A DNA stretch of 64,000 nt from positions 1,798,001-1,862,000 of the forward strand of contig NC_015556.1 in assembly GCF_000213805.1 (NCBI RefSeq), in the 5' to 3' direction. Position 1 is the first letter of the stretch. Every line of letters starts with the position of its first letter. Origin of the DNA: Pseudomonas fulva 12-X (lineage in GTDB: Bacteria; Pseudomonadota; Gammaproteobacteria; Pseudomonadales; Pseudomonadaceae). Under the pieces are notes generated by a model. That model was given only the letters and a program-made list of their open reading frames with translations, had not been told where the DNA came from and searched no databases. Both the position numbers and the translations under genes were made by a program. This document shows positions 1 to 7,791 of the stretch, piece after piece.

Positions 1-16
1 CTGCCACACGCCCGAC

Positions 17-412
17 TCAGTCGGTCTCGTCGTCACGGATCAGCACGTAGCTGCTGCCGTTCTCGTCGTCCAGGCGCTCGCAAACGAAGTACATCTCGAC
101 CTTGCCCGCGTTCATGGCGGCCAGCAGGTCGCCGGCCTGGGGCGTGAAGAACGCCTTGGAGCCCGGCTTGGCTTCGCAGGCGATCAGCGCGGTGACGAAC
201 AGTGCCGGGTCGGTGCCGTCGAAGTAATCCTCGCGCTCGGCGGCGTCCCATTCCTGAGGCGGCTCGAAGGGGCCGGTGAACAGCACCTTGGCATCGCCCA
301 GGTCTTCTTCCTCGGCGTCCAGGTCGTCCTCGTCCGGGCGATAGACCGTGCAATCCAGGGCGTCGGCGGCGTCCAGCACGTGCTGGCGGTTTAGGTCATC
401 GGCTAGGGACAC
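17..412 (-). CDS. Conserved hypothetical acidic protein
   Basis: A 131-residue soluble protein with a GTG start (codon 412-410) and a GGAG ribosome binding site about 5 nt upstream. It is strongly acidic, with Asp/Glu-rich stretches near residues 26-38 and at the C-terminus, and has no signal peptide or membrane segment. No domain or catalytic motif is recognised, so no function is proposed. It is divergent from the M14 carboxypeptidase gene, with about 140 bp between the two starts. The coding frame is supported by G/C-rich third positions and the plausible start site. Confidence 0.8.
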   Translation of the reverse strand: MSLADDLNRQHVLDAADALDCTVYRPDEDDLDAEEEDLGDAKVLFTGPFEPPQEWDAAEREDYFDGTDPALFVTALIACEAKPGSKAFFTPQAGDLLAAMNAGKVEMYFVCERLDDENGSSYVLIRDDETD

Positions 413-551
413 GGTAGCTCCGCTGATTCAGTAAATGAAGGCGTCCAGTGTGCGGCGGCGCACCGCCCGCTGCAATCGTCGTCTGTGCATTTCCTCGGCG
501 TCGGGAACCTGCGATGCTGCGGCAACCGTGAACACAGCAACGAGCAGAGCC

Positions 552-1682
552 ATGAAGATCAGTTCGGATTTCGACAGCGGCAACATCCTCGTGCAGGACG
601 CCAGCGACCCGCACAAGGTGCTGCTGGCCATGCGCAAGGACCTCAACAGCGACCATTTCCAGTGGTTTCACTTCCACGTCGAGGGCCTGACTCCAGGTGC
701 GCGCCACGACTTCAGCATCACCAATGCCGGGCAGTCGGCCTACAGCCATGCCTGGACGGGCTACAACGCCGCCGCCTCGTATGATCAGCAGACCTGGTTC
801 CGGGTGCCGAGCCGTTTCGAGAATGGCGTGCTGCACTTCGGTCTGGAGCCTGAGCAGGCGCAGATCTGGTTCGCCTACTTTGAGCCCTACAGCCGCGCAC
901 GACATGCCGCGCTGATCGAGCAGGCGCTGGCTTTGCCGGGTGTCGAATTGCATGCCTGCGGTCGCAGCCTCGAAGGCCGTGACATCGAGCTGCTGCGCGT
1001 GCATCGCCATGGGGGCGCGACGCGCAAGGTATGGATCATCGCCCAGCAGCATCCGGGCGAGCACATGGCCGAATGGTTCATGGAGGGCATCGTCAGGCGC
1101 CTCGGCGATGCCAGCGATGGTGAACTGGACGCCTTGCTGCAGCAGGCCGATCTGTACCTGGTGCCGAACATGAATCCGGACGGCGCCTTCCGCGGCCATC
1201 TGCGTACCAATGCGGCGGGGCAGGACCTGAACCGCGCCTGGCAGTCGGCAAGTGCGGAGCGCAGCCCCGAGGTACTGTTCGTGCAGCAGGCGATGCGCGA
1301 GGTGGGCGTGGACCTGTTTCTGGATATCCACGGCGACGAGGAAATTCCCCACGTGTTCACCGCCGGCTGCGAAGGCAACCCGGGCTTCACGCCACGCCTG
1401 GAGGCTCTGGAAACCGAGTTTCGTCAGCGCCTGGTGGACTGCGGGGCCGAGTTCCAGACCCGCTTTGGCTACCCGCGCAGTGCGCCGGGCCAGGCCAATC
1501 TCAACCTGGCCTGTAATGCGGTCGGGCAGGAGTTCGACTGCCTGTCGTTCACCCTGGAAATGCCCTTCAAGGACCATGACGATACGCCGAATCCAACCAC
1601 CGGCTGGAATGGTCAGCGTTCGAAGAAACTGGCCGCCGACATGCTCGGCGTTATCGGCCAGATGGTCGACCGCCTGCGCTGA
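552..1682 (+). CDS. M14 family metallocarboxypeptidase (cytosolic carboxypeptidase-like)
   Basis: A 376-residue zinc carboxypeptidase of the M14 family, resembling the cytosolic carboxypeptidase (Nna1/CCP-like) branch. An N-terminal beta-rich domain covers about residues 1-120. The catalytic domain has the HxxE zinc motif at H167/E170, the NMNPDG...G..R.N..G.DLNR substrate-binding block around residues 206-228, the third zinc ligand in LDIHGDEE (H260) and the catalytic Glu in FTLEMPF (E336). There is no signal peptide, so it should act in the cytoplasm on C-terminal residues of peptides or proteins; the natural substrate is unknown. I chose the ATG at 552 over an in-frame start at 435 because the family N-terminus begins here (MKISSDFDSG); the ribosome binding site is weak. 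The stop abuts the convergent gene at 1683. Confidence 0.9.
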   Translation: MKISSDFDSGNILVQDASDPHKVLLAMRKDLNSDHFQWFHFHVEGLTPGARHDFSITNAGQSAYSHAWTGYNAAASYDQQTWFRVPSRFENGVLHFGLEPEQAQIWFAYFEPYSRARHAALIEQALALPGVELHACGRSLEGRDIELLRVHRHGGATRKVWIIAQQHPGEHMAEWFMEGIVRRLGDASDGELDALLQQADLYLVPNMNPDGAFRGHLRTNAAGQDLNRAWQSASAERSPEVLFVQQAMREVGVDLFLDIHGDEEIPHVFTAGCEGNPGFTPRLEALETEFRQRLVDCGAEFQTRFGYPRSAPGQANLNLACNAVGQEFDCLSFTLEMPFKDHDDTPNPTTGWNGQRSKKLAADMLGVIGQMVDRLR

Positions 1683-2213
1683 TCAGGCATGCTCGTGCAG
1701 GCTGCCGGGTTCATCCTGCGTGGCCTGCAGCTCCTGAAGAATCTTCATCTTCTCGGCGATTTCCCGCTCGGCGGCGGCGCGCTGTTCAGGCTGCATGTTC
1801 TCCAGGTCTTCCTCGGTGACACCGACTTCCTTGAGGATCTTGTCGCGCATCTTCTCCGCCGGTGTCATGGCCATGTAGGCCATGAACTCATCCCTGGCGC
1901 TCGGTTTGGGCGGCGCCTTCTGCTCTTCGCTGGTCGCTAGAGTGCCGGTCTCCTGCACGCTCTCTTCACTCGCCTTATGGGGCGAGCTGTTGAGGGTGAC
2001 GAGCATCCGCGCGAAGGCTTCGTCGTACGCCTGCTGATGGGCGTTCGATTCATCGCTCTTGAATGCTGGCGCGACTCGCTCGTTTTCCCGCGGCTTACCG
2101 GGCTCGACGAGCAGCGCCGCATCGCTGCTCTTCTTGAAATCCAGTTCGTCGGCACGGGTGCGCTGCAGCGCTGTGCTCATGCCGTAGTGGTTGAGCGAAC
2201 CAATGATGCTCAT
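1683..2213 (-). CDS. Hypothetical protein, charged, probably disordered and helical
   Basis: A 176-residue protein with an ATG at 2213 behind a good GGGAGG site. It is rich in Glu, Lys, Ala and Gln. The C-terminal third (about residues 110-165) looks like an amphipathic helix with the recognisable stretch MTPAEKMRDKILKEVGV. There is no signal peptide or membrane segment. Similar PAEKMR.KIL segments occur in short Pseudomonas hypotheticals, some linked loosely to motility loci, but I cannot assign a role. It converges on the M14 carboxypeptidase gene with no gap (stop codons adjacent), so the two transcripts probably overlap. Confidence 0.8.
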   Translation of the reverse strand: MSIIGSLNHYGMSTALQRTRADELDFKKSSDAALLVEPGKPRENERVAPAFKSDESNAHQQAYDEAFARMLVTLNSSPHKASEESVQETGTLATSEEQKAPPKPSARDEFMAYMAMTPAEKMRDKILKEVGVTEEDLENMQPEQRAAAEREIAEKMKILQELQATQDEPGSLHEHA

Positions 2214-2367
2214 GACGAGGCCTCCCTGATCTGAGCTCCTGACTCAGCAAGGCCTGTGCCATACCGTCTAACAGCGATAAATGACTGATATTGCGCCGTA
2301 TTTTTTGGGGTGTGGTTGGCCGACTGGCAGGCTTTTGCCACAGATGGCAAGGGGCTGCCGGCTTCTT
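2214..2367. other. Short intergenic spacer
   Basis: A spacer between the helicase gene stop (2368) and the start of the hypothetical at 2213, both on the minus strand. It holds the GGGAGG ribosome binding site of the 2213 start and an AT-rich stretch around 2290-2325 that could contain its promoter. No clear rho-independent terminator follows the helicase gene. Confidence 0.5.
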
Positions 2368-4740
2368 TCAGCCAGGCGGATCGAACAATCCGCGTTGAGT
2401 GAGGGCGGGCACGCTTGAGGCTGGGGGCAGCTGCGGTCGCGGCGCAGGTTGCCGAGCCATGGGCTGCATCGGCGTTTGCGGCACCCGGCTGCGCTGCACC
2501 TGCCACCAGCTTGGCAGCAGGGCGCGCACCTCGGGCTGGGTGAAGCGGTCGTCCATCAGGTGTACCACGCCGCTGTCCTGGGGCGTGCGGATCACCCGTC
2601 CAGCGGCCTGCACGACCTTTTGCAGGCCGGGGTACAGGTAGGTGTAGTCGTAGCCGCTGCCGAACATCTCGGCCATGCGCAGTTTGATCTGCTCGTTGAT
2701 CGGGTTGATCTGCGGCAGCCCCAGGGTGGCGATGAAGGCGCCGATCAGCCGGTCCCCCGGCAGGTCGATGCCTTCACCGAACACGCCGCCGAGTACCGCG
2801 AAGCCGATGCCCTGACCGCCGGGCTCGAAATGTTCGAGAAACTGCTGGCGTTCGGCCTCGTCCATCTGCCTGGCCTGTACCCAGCGGGTGAGTTGCGGAT
2901 GCTCGCGGTCGAACAGCTCCAGCACCTGTTGCAGATAGGCGTAGCTGCTGAAGAACGCCAGGTAGTTGCCCGGACGCTCGGCGAACTGCCGCGCCATCAG
3001 TGCCACGATGGGCGCCAGGGAGCGCTCGCGATGCTGGTAGCGGGTCGACAGGTTGCTTACCGCCTGCACCTCGAGTTGCTCCGCCTGGAATGGCGACTCC
3101 ACATCCACCCAGGGTGTCGCCTCGGGCAGACCGAGCAGATCGGCGTAGTAGCGGGCCGGGCTCAGGGTGGCGGAAAACAGCGTGGTGCTGTGGCTGTCCT
3201 CGAAGCGCGGTGCCAGAAAGGGCGCCGGCACCACGTTGCGCAGGCACAATACCGAGTGGCTGCGGCCGCGCAGATCCGCCTGGCGGCTGATATCGAACAG
3301 CGAATGGGGGCCGAAGGCTTCGGCCAGCCGGCAGAAGGCCATGGCATCGAGGTAGAACTGCAGCAGCTCGCCGTCGTTGCCGGTGGGCTGGTCGGTCAGG
3401 TGGTCGGTAAGGGCGCTGACCGCTTTCTGCAGGGACAGAAGCAGCAGATCTGGCGGTTGCGGATAGGTCTGGTAATCAGCCTGCTGCTCCTTGTGCAGCT
3501 GCTTCCAGTGCCGGCTGATGCGCGTCAGTACTGCGCTCAGGCCCTTGGGTGCGTTGCTGCGCATCGCCTCGAAGCGTGCCTGGTCGAGTTCGGCGCTGTA
3601 CATGCGCCGGGCGCGCTCGATCAGGTTGTGGGCCTCGTCGACCAGCAGCGTCACCCGCCACTCGTTGATCAGCGTGAGGCTGTAGAGCAGGGCGCTGAGG
3701 TCGAAGTAATAGTTGTAATCGCACACCACCACGTCGGCCCAGCGGGTCAGCTCCTGGCTCAGGTAGTAGGGGCAGACTTCATGCTGCAGGGCGATCTCGC
3801 GCACCGCGGCCTGGTCCAGCCAGACGCGCTCGACCGCCGCCTGGCGGGCAGCTGGCAGACGGTCGTAGAAACCGCGGGCCAGCGGACAGGATTCGCCATG
3901 GCAGGCTTTGTCCGGATGCTCGCAGGCCTTGTCCCGCGCCACGTGTTCCAGCACCCGCAGGGGCAATGATTCGCCGCGCAGGATATCAAGGGCATGCAAC
4001 GCCAGCTGCCGCCCCGGCGTCTTGGCGGTCAGGAAAAACAAACGGTCGAGCTGCTTTTCCGGGAACGCCTTGAGCTGCGGAAACAGCGTACCCAGGGTCT
4101 TGCCAATGCCGGTGGTGGCCTGGGCCATCAGGCAGTGGCCGTCGCGGGCGGCGCGGTACACGGCCTCGGCCAGTTGCCGTTGGCCGAGGCGAAATTCGGC
4201 GTGGGGAAAGCGCAACTCGCTCAGCGCAGTATCACGATTCAGTCGGTGCGCCTGTTCCTGCTCGGCCCAGCTGATAAACCGCTGGCATAGGGTCTCGAAG
4301 AAGGCCTGCAGCTCGGCTGCCGTGCGGGTTTCGCGAAACACGCTTTCCTTCTGGGTGAGCACGTTGAAGTACACCACCGCAAGGTCGATCTGCGCCAGGC
4401 CACGGCTCTGGCAGAGCAGCCAGCCGTACACCCTTGCCTGGGCCCAGTGCAGCTGGCGGTGGTTGTCGGGAATGCGGGCGATGTCGCCGCGGTGGGTCTT
4501 GATCTCCTCGAGCAGGTTGCTCAACGGATCGAAGCCGTCGGCCCGGCCGCGCACCTGCAGCGAGGTGTATTCGCCAGCCAGCGGCACTTCGGACTCGTAG
4601 TGCTCGCCGCGCCGGGCGACTACCGTGGCGTGGCCGGCCATGCCTTCCTGGGCGGTGGGCGAGGGCGTGAAGCGCAGGTCCAGATCGCCGCATTTGGCGG
4701 TGAACTCGCACAGCGCGCGCACCGCCACGCGGTAACTCAT
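2368..4740 (-). CDS. PD-(D/E)XK nuclease-DinG/XPD-like DNA helicase fusion
   Basis: A 790-residue superfamily 2 iron-sulfur helicase. The N-terminal domain carries a Cas4/RecB-like PD-(D/E)XK signature: VRGRADGF (D68), LEEIKT (E79/K81) and QARVYGWLL (Q101/Y105). The helicase core follows, with Walker A ATTGIGKT (208-215), four cysteines for a 4Fe-4S cluster (C273, C280, C285, C323), the DEAH box (368-371) and a C-terminal helicase domain containing the Q..GR.IR motif. Known relatives (DinG, XPD) are 5'-3' helicases acting in damage repair. The ATG at 4740 overlaps the stop of the upstream VRR-NUC gene (ATGA), so the two are translationally coupled and probably work together on crosslinked or branched DNA. 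Nuclease activity of the N-terminal domain is inferred from motifs only. Confidence 0.93.
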   Translation of the reverse strand: MSYRVAVRALCEFTAKCGDLDLRFTPSPTAQEGMAGHATVVARRGEHYESEVPLAGEYTSLQVRGRADGFDPLSNLLEEIKTHRGDIARIPDNHRQLHWAQARVYGWLLCQSRGLAQIDLAVVYFNVLTQKESVFRETRTAAELQAFFETLCQRFISWAEQEQAHRLNRDTALSELRFPHAEFRLGQRQLAEAVYRAARDGHCLMAQATTGIGKTLGTLFPQLKAFPEKQLDRLFFLTAKTPGRQLALHALDILRGESLPLRVLEHVARDKACEHPDKACHGESCPLARGFYDRLPAARQAAVERVWLDQAAVREIALQHEVCPYYLSQELTRWADVVVCDYNYYFDLSALLYSLTLINEWRVTLLVDEAHNLIERARRMYSAELDQARFEAMRSNAPKGLSAVLTRISRHWKQLHKEQQADYQTYPQPPDLLLLSLQKAVSALTDHLTDQPTGNDGELLQFYLDAMAFCRLAEAFGPHSLFDISRQADLRGRSHSVLCLRNVVPAPFLAPRFEDSHSTTLFSATLSPARYYADLLGLPEATPWVDVESPFQAEQLEVQAVSNLSTRYQHRERSLAPIVALMARQFAERPGNYLAFFSSYAYLQQVLELFDREHPQLTRWVQARQMDEAERQQFLEHFEPGGQGIGFAVLGGVFGEGIDLPGDRLIGAFIATLGLPQINPINEQIKLRMAEMFGSGYDYTYLYPGLQKVVQAAGRVIRTPQDSGVVHLMDDRFTQPEVRALLPSWWQVQRSRVPQTPMQPMARQPAPRPQLPPASSVPALTQRGLFDPPG

Positions 4741-6377
4741 GCGTCGGCCCACTGCACGTAGCAGACATCCACCGGCATGCCGTGCTCGGCGCAAAACGCC
4801 AGCCAGCGGCGCTGGTTATCCTGCAGGCGATCACCCGGGCCTTTCACTTCGATCATCCGGTAGCGTTTCTCCTCGGGCCAGAACTGGATCAGGTCCGGCA
4901 TGCCCGAGCGGTTGGCCTGGATATCGCCGAGCAGGCGGCGAAACCAGGCCTGCAGATGCGCCGCCGGCAAGCAATCCAGGGCCTGTTCGAGCAGGGTTTC
5001 GCTGAGCACGCCCCAGTGCACGAACGGTGACTGGAGGCCGAACTTGTCGCGGTAGGTCTGGCGGATGCTGTCGCGGTAGCGCTCGTCCTCGAGCTGGGCA
5101 AGGCACTCGGTGAACAGCTTGCGGCGTCGCGTGTAGAACTCGGCGGTGAGCAGATCCGCCGGGCCATGCTGAAACGGATGAAAGAACGCACCGGGAATCG
5201 CGGCGAAGATCGCCGGCCAGCAGAGCAGCCCGAACAGGCTGCAGATCAGTGTGTTCTCGACGTAATGCACCGGCGCTTCGCTGCGTTGCAGGTGCAGCTG
5301 GACCATCTGCTCGACCGCCAGCAGTGGTGCCCGCGGCAATTGCAGATCCAGGCGCGCTGGAGTCGGCGCCTTGCCGCGCTTCTGTGCCGGTAGGCCCAGG
5401 TGGCGACTTAGGCGAGCAAGAGCCCGCTCGGCCAGTTGCAGCTCGCCATCGCTGATCGGTTCGGCGACCGCCTGGCTGGCCAGCTCGAAGGCTTCGCGAT
5501 GCTGCAGGGTTCGCTCCAATACGCGGATGCGCCGTTGCCGCGCCGCGCCGTAGCCACTGCTGGCGTACACCTGCAGCGCCAGATCGAACTCTGCGCAGCG
5601 CTCCAGATGCTGGCCGATGCGAAACAGCAACTTGGCGCGGCGCTCGGCGATATAGGGATTGTCGTAGCGACGCGCGTCGATGCGGGCGAGCAGTTCATCA
5701 CTGATTTCACCCGTCTCGAAGATTTCGCGGCAGCGCTGCAGGTGCAGGTAGTCGTCGACGTCCTCGCGGCATCGTAAGGCCCGCGAGTCCGCGGGGAAGT
5801 CGACCCGCTCGTAACGGAAGATGCCCAAATCGGCGAGCACGAACTCCGACCACTCCTGGCGCAGGTTGCCAAAAAACATCAGACGCAGGCGCTCGCTCAG
5901 ATCATCGATGGTCAGGCTGTAGAGCACATCGTCGCTGCCCGGGCACCAGGCAGCGAAGGACTGGCTGGACTGGTACTGCTCGGCCAGTTGCAGGGCCAGG
6001 TCGTCCTTGCGGGCGCGCCGGTCGCTGAGCTGGGCGGCGAAGCTGGCGACGATCTCGTCCTTGCGCAGCAGGGCCAGCAGTTCATCGAGGCTCAGCGCGG
6101 CATCATCGAGTACCCAGCCGTTGGCGATCAGCGCTGCAGCGGCCTGGCGGCAGCAACCGATCTCCTCGTAATTGAGCTTGCTGGCGCGAAAGTGCACGCC
6201 CTTGCGCATGATCATCCGTACCAGCAGGGCCTGGGCCGACCAGTCGAGGGCATCGAAGGCATGCAGGAAAGCCTGTTCGCGGGCGTCGAGCAGGTCGGCA
6301 TGGCGATCGCCGATCCAGGCCAGGGCCTTGCGAAAGTTGTGCAGATAATAGAAACGAGGATCGAGGGTTGAAGACAT
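4737..6377 (-). CDS. VRR-NUC domain nuclease, FAN1-like
   Basis: A 546-residue homologue of bacterial FAN1, a structure-specific nuclease that cleaves 5' flaps and helps unhook interstrand crosslinks. The C-terminal VRR-NUC domain is clear: GMPDL (D495), MIEVKGPGD (E510, K512) and a downstream Q.....RWL. The central region is helical and TPR-like, and the N-terminal part (RFYYLHNF...) is the usual SAP-containing region of the family. Pseudomonas FAN1 proteins have a similar length. The ATG at 6377 is preferred over an in-frame start at 6554, which would run into the promoter region of the divergent kinase and add a sequence unlike the family. The coupled downstream helicase supports a joint repair role. 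Confidence 0.92.
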   Translation of the reverse strand: MSSTLDPRFYYLHNFRKALAWIGDRHADLLDAREQAFLHAFDALDWSAQALLVRMIMRKGVHFRASKLNYEEIGCCRQAAAALIANGWVLDDAALSLDELLALLRKDEIVASFAAQLSDRRARKDDLALQLAEQYQSSQSFAAWCPGSDDVLYSLTIDDLSERLRLMFFGNLRQEWSEFVLADLGIFRYERVDFPADSRALRCREDVDDYLHLQRCREIFETGEISDELLARIDARRYDNPYIAERRAKLLFRIGQHLERCAEFDLALQVYASSGYGAARQRRIRVLERTLQHREAFELASQAVAEPISDGELQLAERALARLSRHLGLPAQKRGKAPTPARLDLQLPRAPLLAVEQMVQLHLQRSEAPVHYVENTLICSLFGLLCWPAIFAAIPGAFFHPFQHGPADLLTAEFYTRRRKLFTECLAQLEDERYRDSIRQTYRDKFGLQSPFVHWGVLSETLLEQALDCLPAAHLQAWFRRLLGDIQANRSGMPDLIQFWPEEKRYRMIEVKGPGDRLQDNQRRWLAFCAEHGMPVDVCYVQWADA

Positions 6378-6526
6378 GGGGTCGGCAGGGTACTGTTTTT
6401 TTATACAGATATCAGGCCGTCCGTCATCTGGCAATCGCCACGGGATGGGCGGATGGTACAACTCATTGTCACTCGGCAGCGGTCGCGGACTACACTGCAC
6501 TTCCATTACCGCCTGGAACGGGCCCC
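6378..6526. promoter_or_regulatory. Divergent intergenic region, fan1-like gene / PAS kinase gene
   Basis: A 149 bp divergent spacer that must hold the promoters for both the VRR-NUC/helicase operon (leftward) and the PAS histidine kinase gene (rightward). It includes an AT-rich patch near 6390-6415. No operator palindrome was recognised. Confidence 0.4.
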
Positions 6527-7684
6527 ATGCACAGCCAGTTTGCGCCTCTCTCACCGGGCACCCTGACCGAGCGCCATTACGAAATGCTCGTGCAGGCGGT
6601 TGTCGACTACGCCATCTTCATGCTCGACCCGACAGGCATCGTGGTGTCCTGGAATGCTGGTGCGGCGCGCATCAAGGGCTATGACGCCAGCGAAGCGATC
6701 GGCCAGCACCTGTCGCTGTTCTACACCGACGAAGACCGCCAGGCAGGCAAGCCCGATTACCTGCTCGAACAGGCGCGCCGCGAAGGCCGCGCCCAGGACG
6801 AGGGCTGGCGGGTACGCAAGGACGGCACACGGTTCTGGGCGCTGGTGGTCATCGATGCGATCCGCAATGAGCAGGGCGAGGTCATCGGCCTGGCCAAGAT
6901 CACCCGCGACATCACCGATCGCCGCGAAGCCGATGGGCGCTACGACGCTTTACGCGCCCAGCTGTTCCAGGCCCAGAAGCTGGAAGCCCTCGGACAGCTG
7001 AGCGGCGGCATGGCCCACGACTTCAACAACCTGCTGACCATCATTCTTAGCGCCGCCAAGCTGGCCAGCCGCACCGACGATCCTGAGCGCCTGGCCAGCC
7101 TTTTGGACAACATCCAGACGGCCGGCGAACGGGGTGCGCAGATGACCCGCAACCTGCTGACCTTCGCTCGCTGCGAGCCCAAGGCTACTCGGCAGGTCGA
7201 TCTCAACGAGTTACTGGATGCCGCTGCCACCTTCATCGGCCAGGCACTGCCCCGAACCATGACGCTGCACATGCAGGTCGATGAGGGGCTGCACCGCGTG
7301 CAGCTCGACCCCAGCGAACTGGAGATGGCTTTGCTCAATCTGGTACTCAATGCACGCGATGCCATGGGTGGTGTGGGCGAGGTGCAGCTGCAGGCGCGCA
7401 ATCGGCAGCTGGCCGGCGAGGAGGGGTTGCACGGGGCGTTCGTGGAAGTCGCCGTGGCCGATCAGGGTTGCGGGATCGACCCGGCGATTCGCCCGCGTCT
7501 GTTCGAGCCGTTTTTCACCACCAAGGACATCGGCAAGGGAACCGGATTGGGCCTGAGTCAGGTCTATGGTTTTGCTCGTCAGGCAAATGGCGCAGTGCAA
7601 ATCGACAGCGCAGCTGGCCGGGGCACTTTGATCAACCTTTACCTGCCGGCAGTCGTCAGTGGTGTGGCAGATGCACCGGTATGA
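6527..7684 (+). CDS. PAS domain sensor histidine kinase
   Basis: A 385-residue soluble histidine kinase. A PAS domain (about residues 22-135) opens with VVDYAIFMLDPTGIVVSWN and ends in the PAC-like ITRDITDR. The dimerisation domain follows with the H-box GGMAHDFNNLL (H164). The ATPase domain has the N-box NLVLNARDAM, G1 box DQGCGI, F-box FEPFFTTK and G2 box GTGLGLS. There is no membrane segment, so it should sense a cytoplasmic signal; the PAS sequence does not reveal a cofactor. No receiver domain is attached, so it probably signals to the small response regulator at 9265. The ATG at 6527 fits the family better than the in-frame start at 6368. It is the first gene of a probable operon with the KaiC-like ATPase. 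Confidence 0.92.
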   Translation: MHSQFAPLSPGTLTERHYEMLVQAVVDYAIFMLDPTGIVVSWNAGAARIKGYDASEAIGQHLSLFYTDEDRQAGKPDYLLEQARREGRAQDEGWRVRKDGTRFWALVVIDAIRNEQGEVIGLAKITRDITDRREADGRYDALRAQLFQAQKLEALGQLSGGMAHDFNNLLTIILSAAKLASRTDDPERLASLLDNIQTAGERGAQMTRNLLTFARCEPKATRQVDLNELLDAAATFIGQALPRTMTLHMQVDEGLHRVQLDPSELEMALLNLVLNARDAMGGVGEVQLQARNRQLAGEEGLHGAFVEVAVADQGCGIDPAIRPRLFEPFFTTKDIGKGTGLGLSQVYGFARQANGAVQIDSAAGRGTLINLYLPAVVSGVADAPV

Positions 7685-7791
7685 CATGTTAGTATCGCCA
7701 ATCATTTTTTCAGCCAGCGCTGCGGGGCTTGGGATACGCATTCCAGTACCCAGGCCGGACAGGCGCACATTCGACTGAGGCTCGCCAGATC

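Noticed and set aside
17..353. Alternate frame of the first gene (33-353)
   Set aside because: Arg-rich shadow frame; the 131-residue frame has acidic coding character and a GGAG site.
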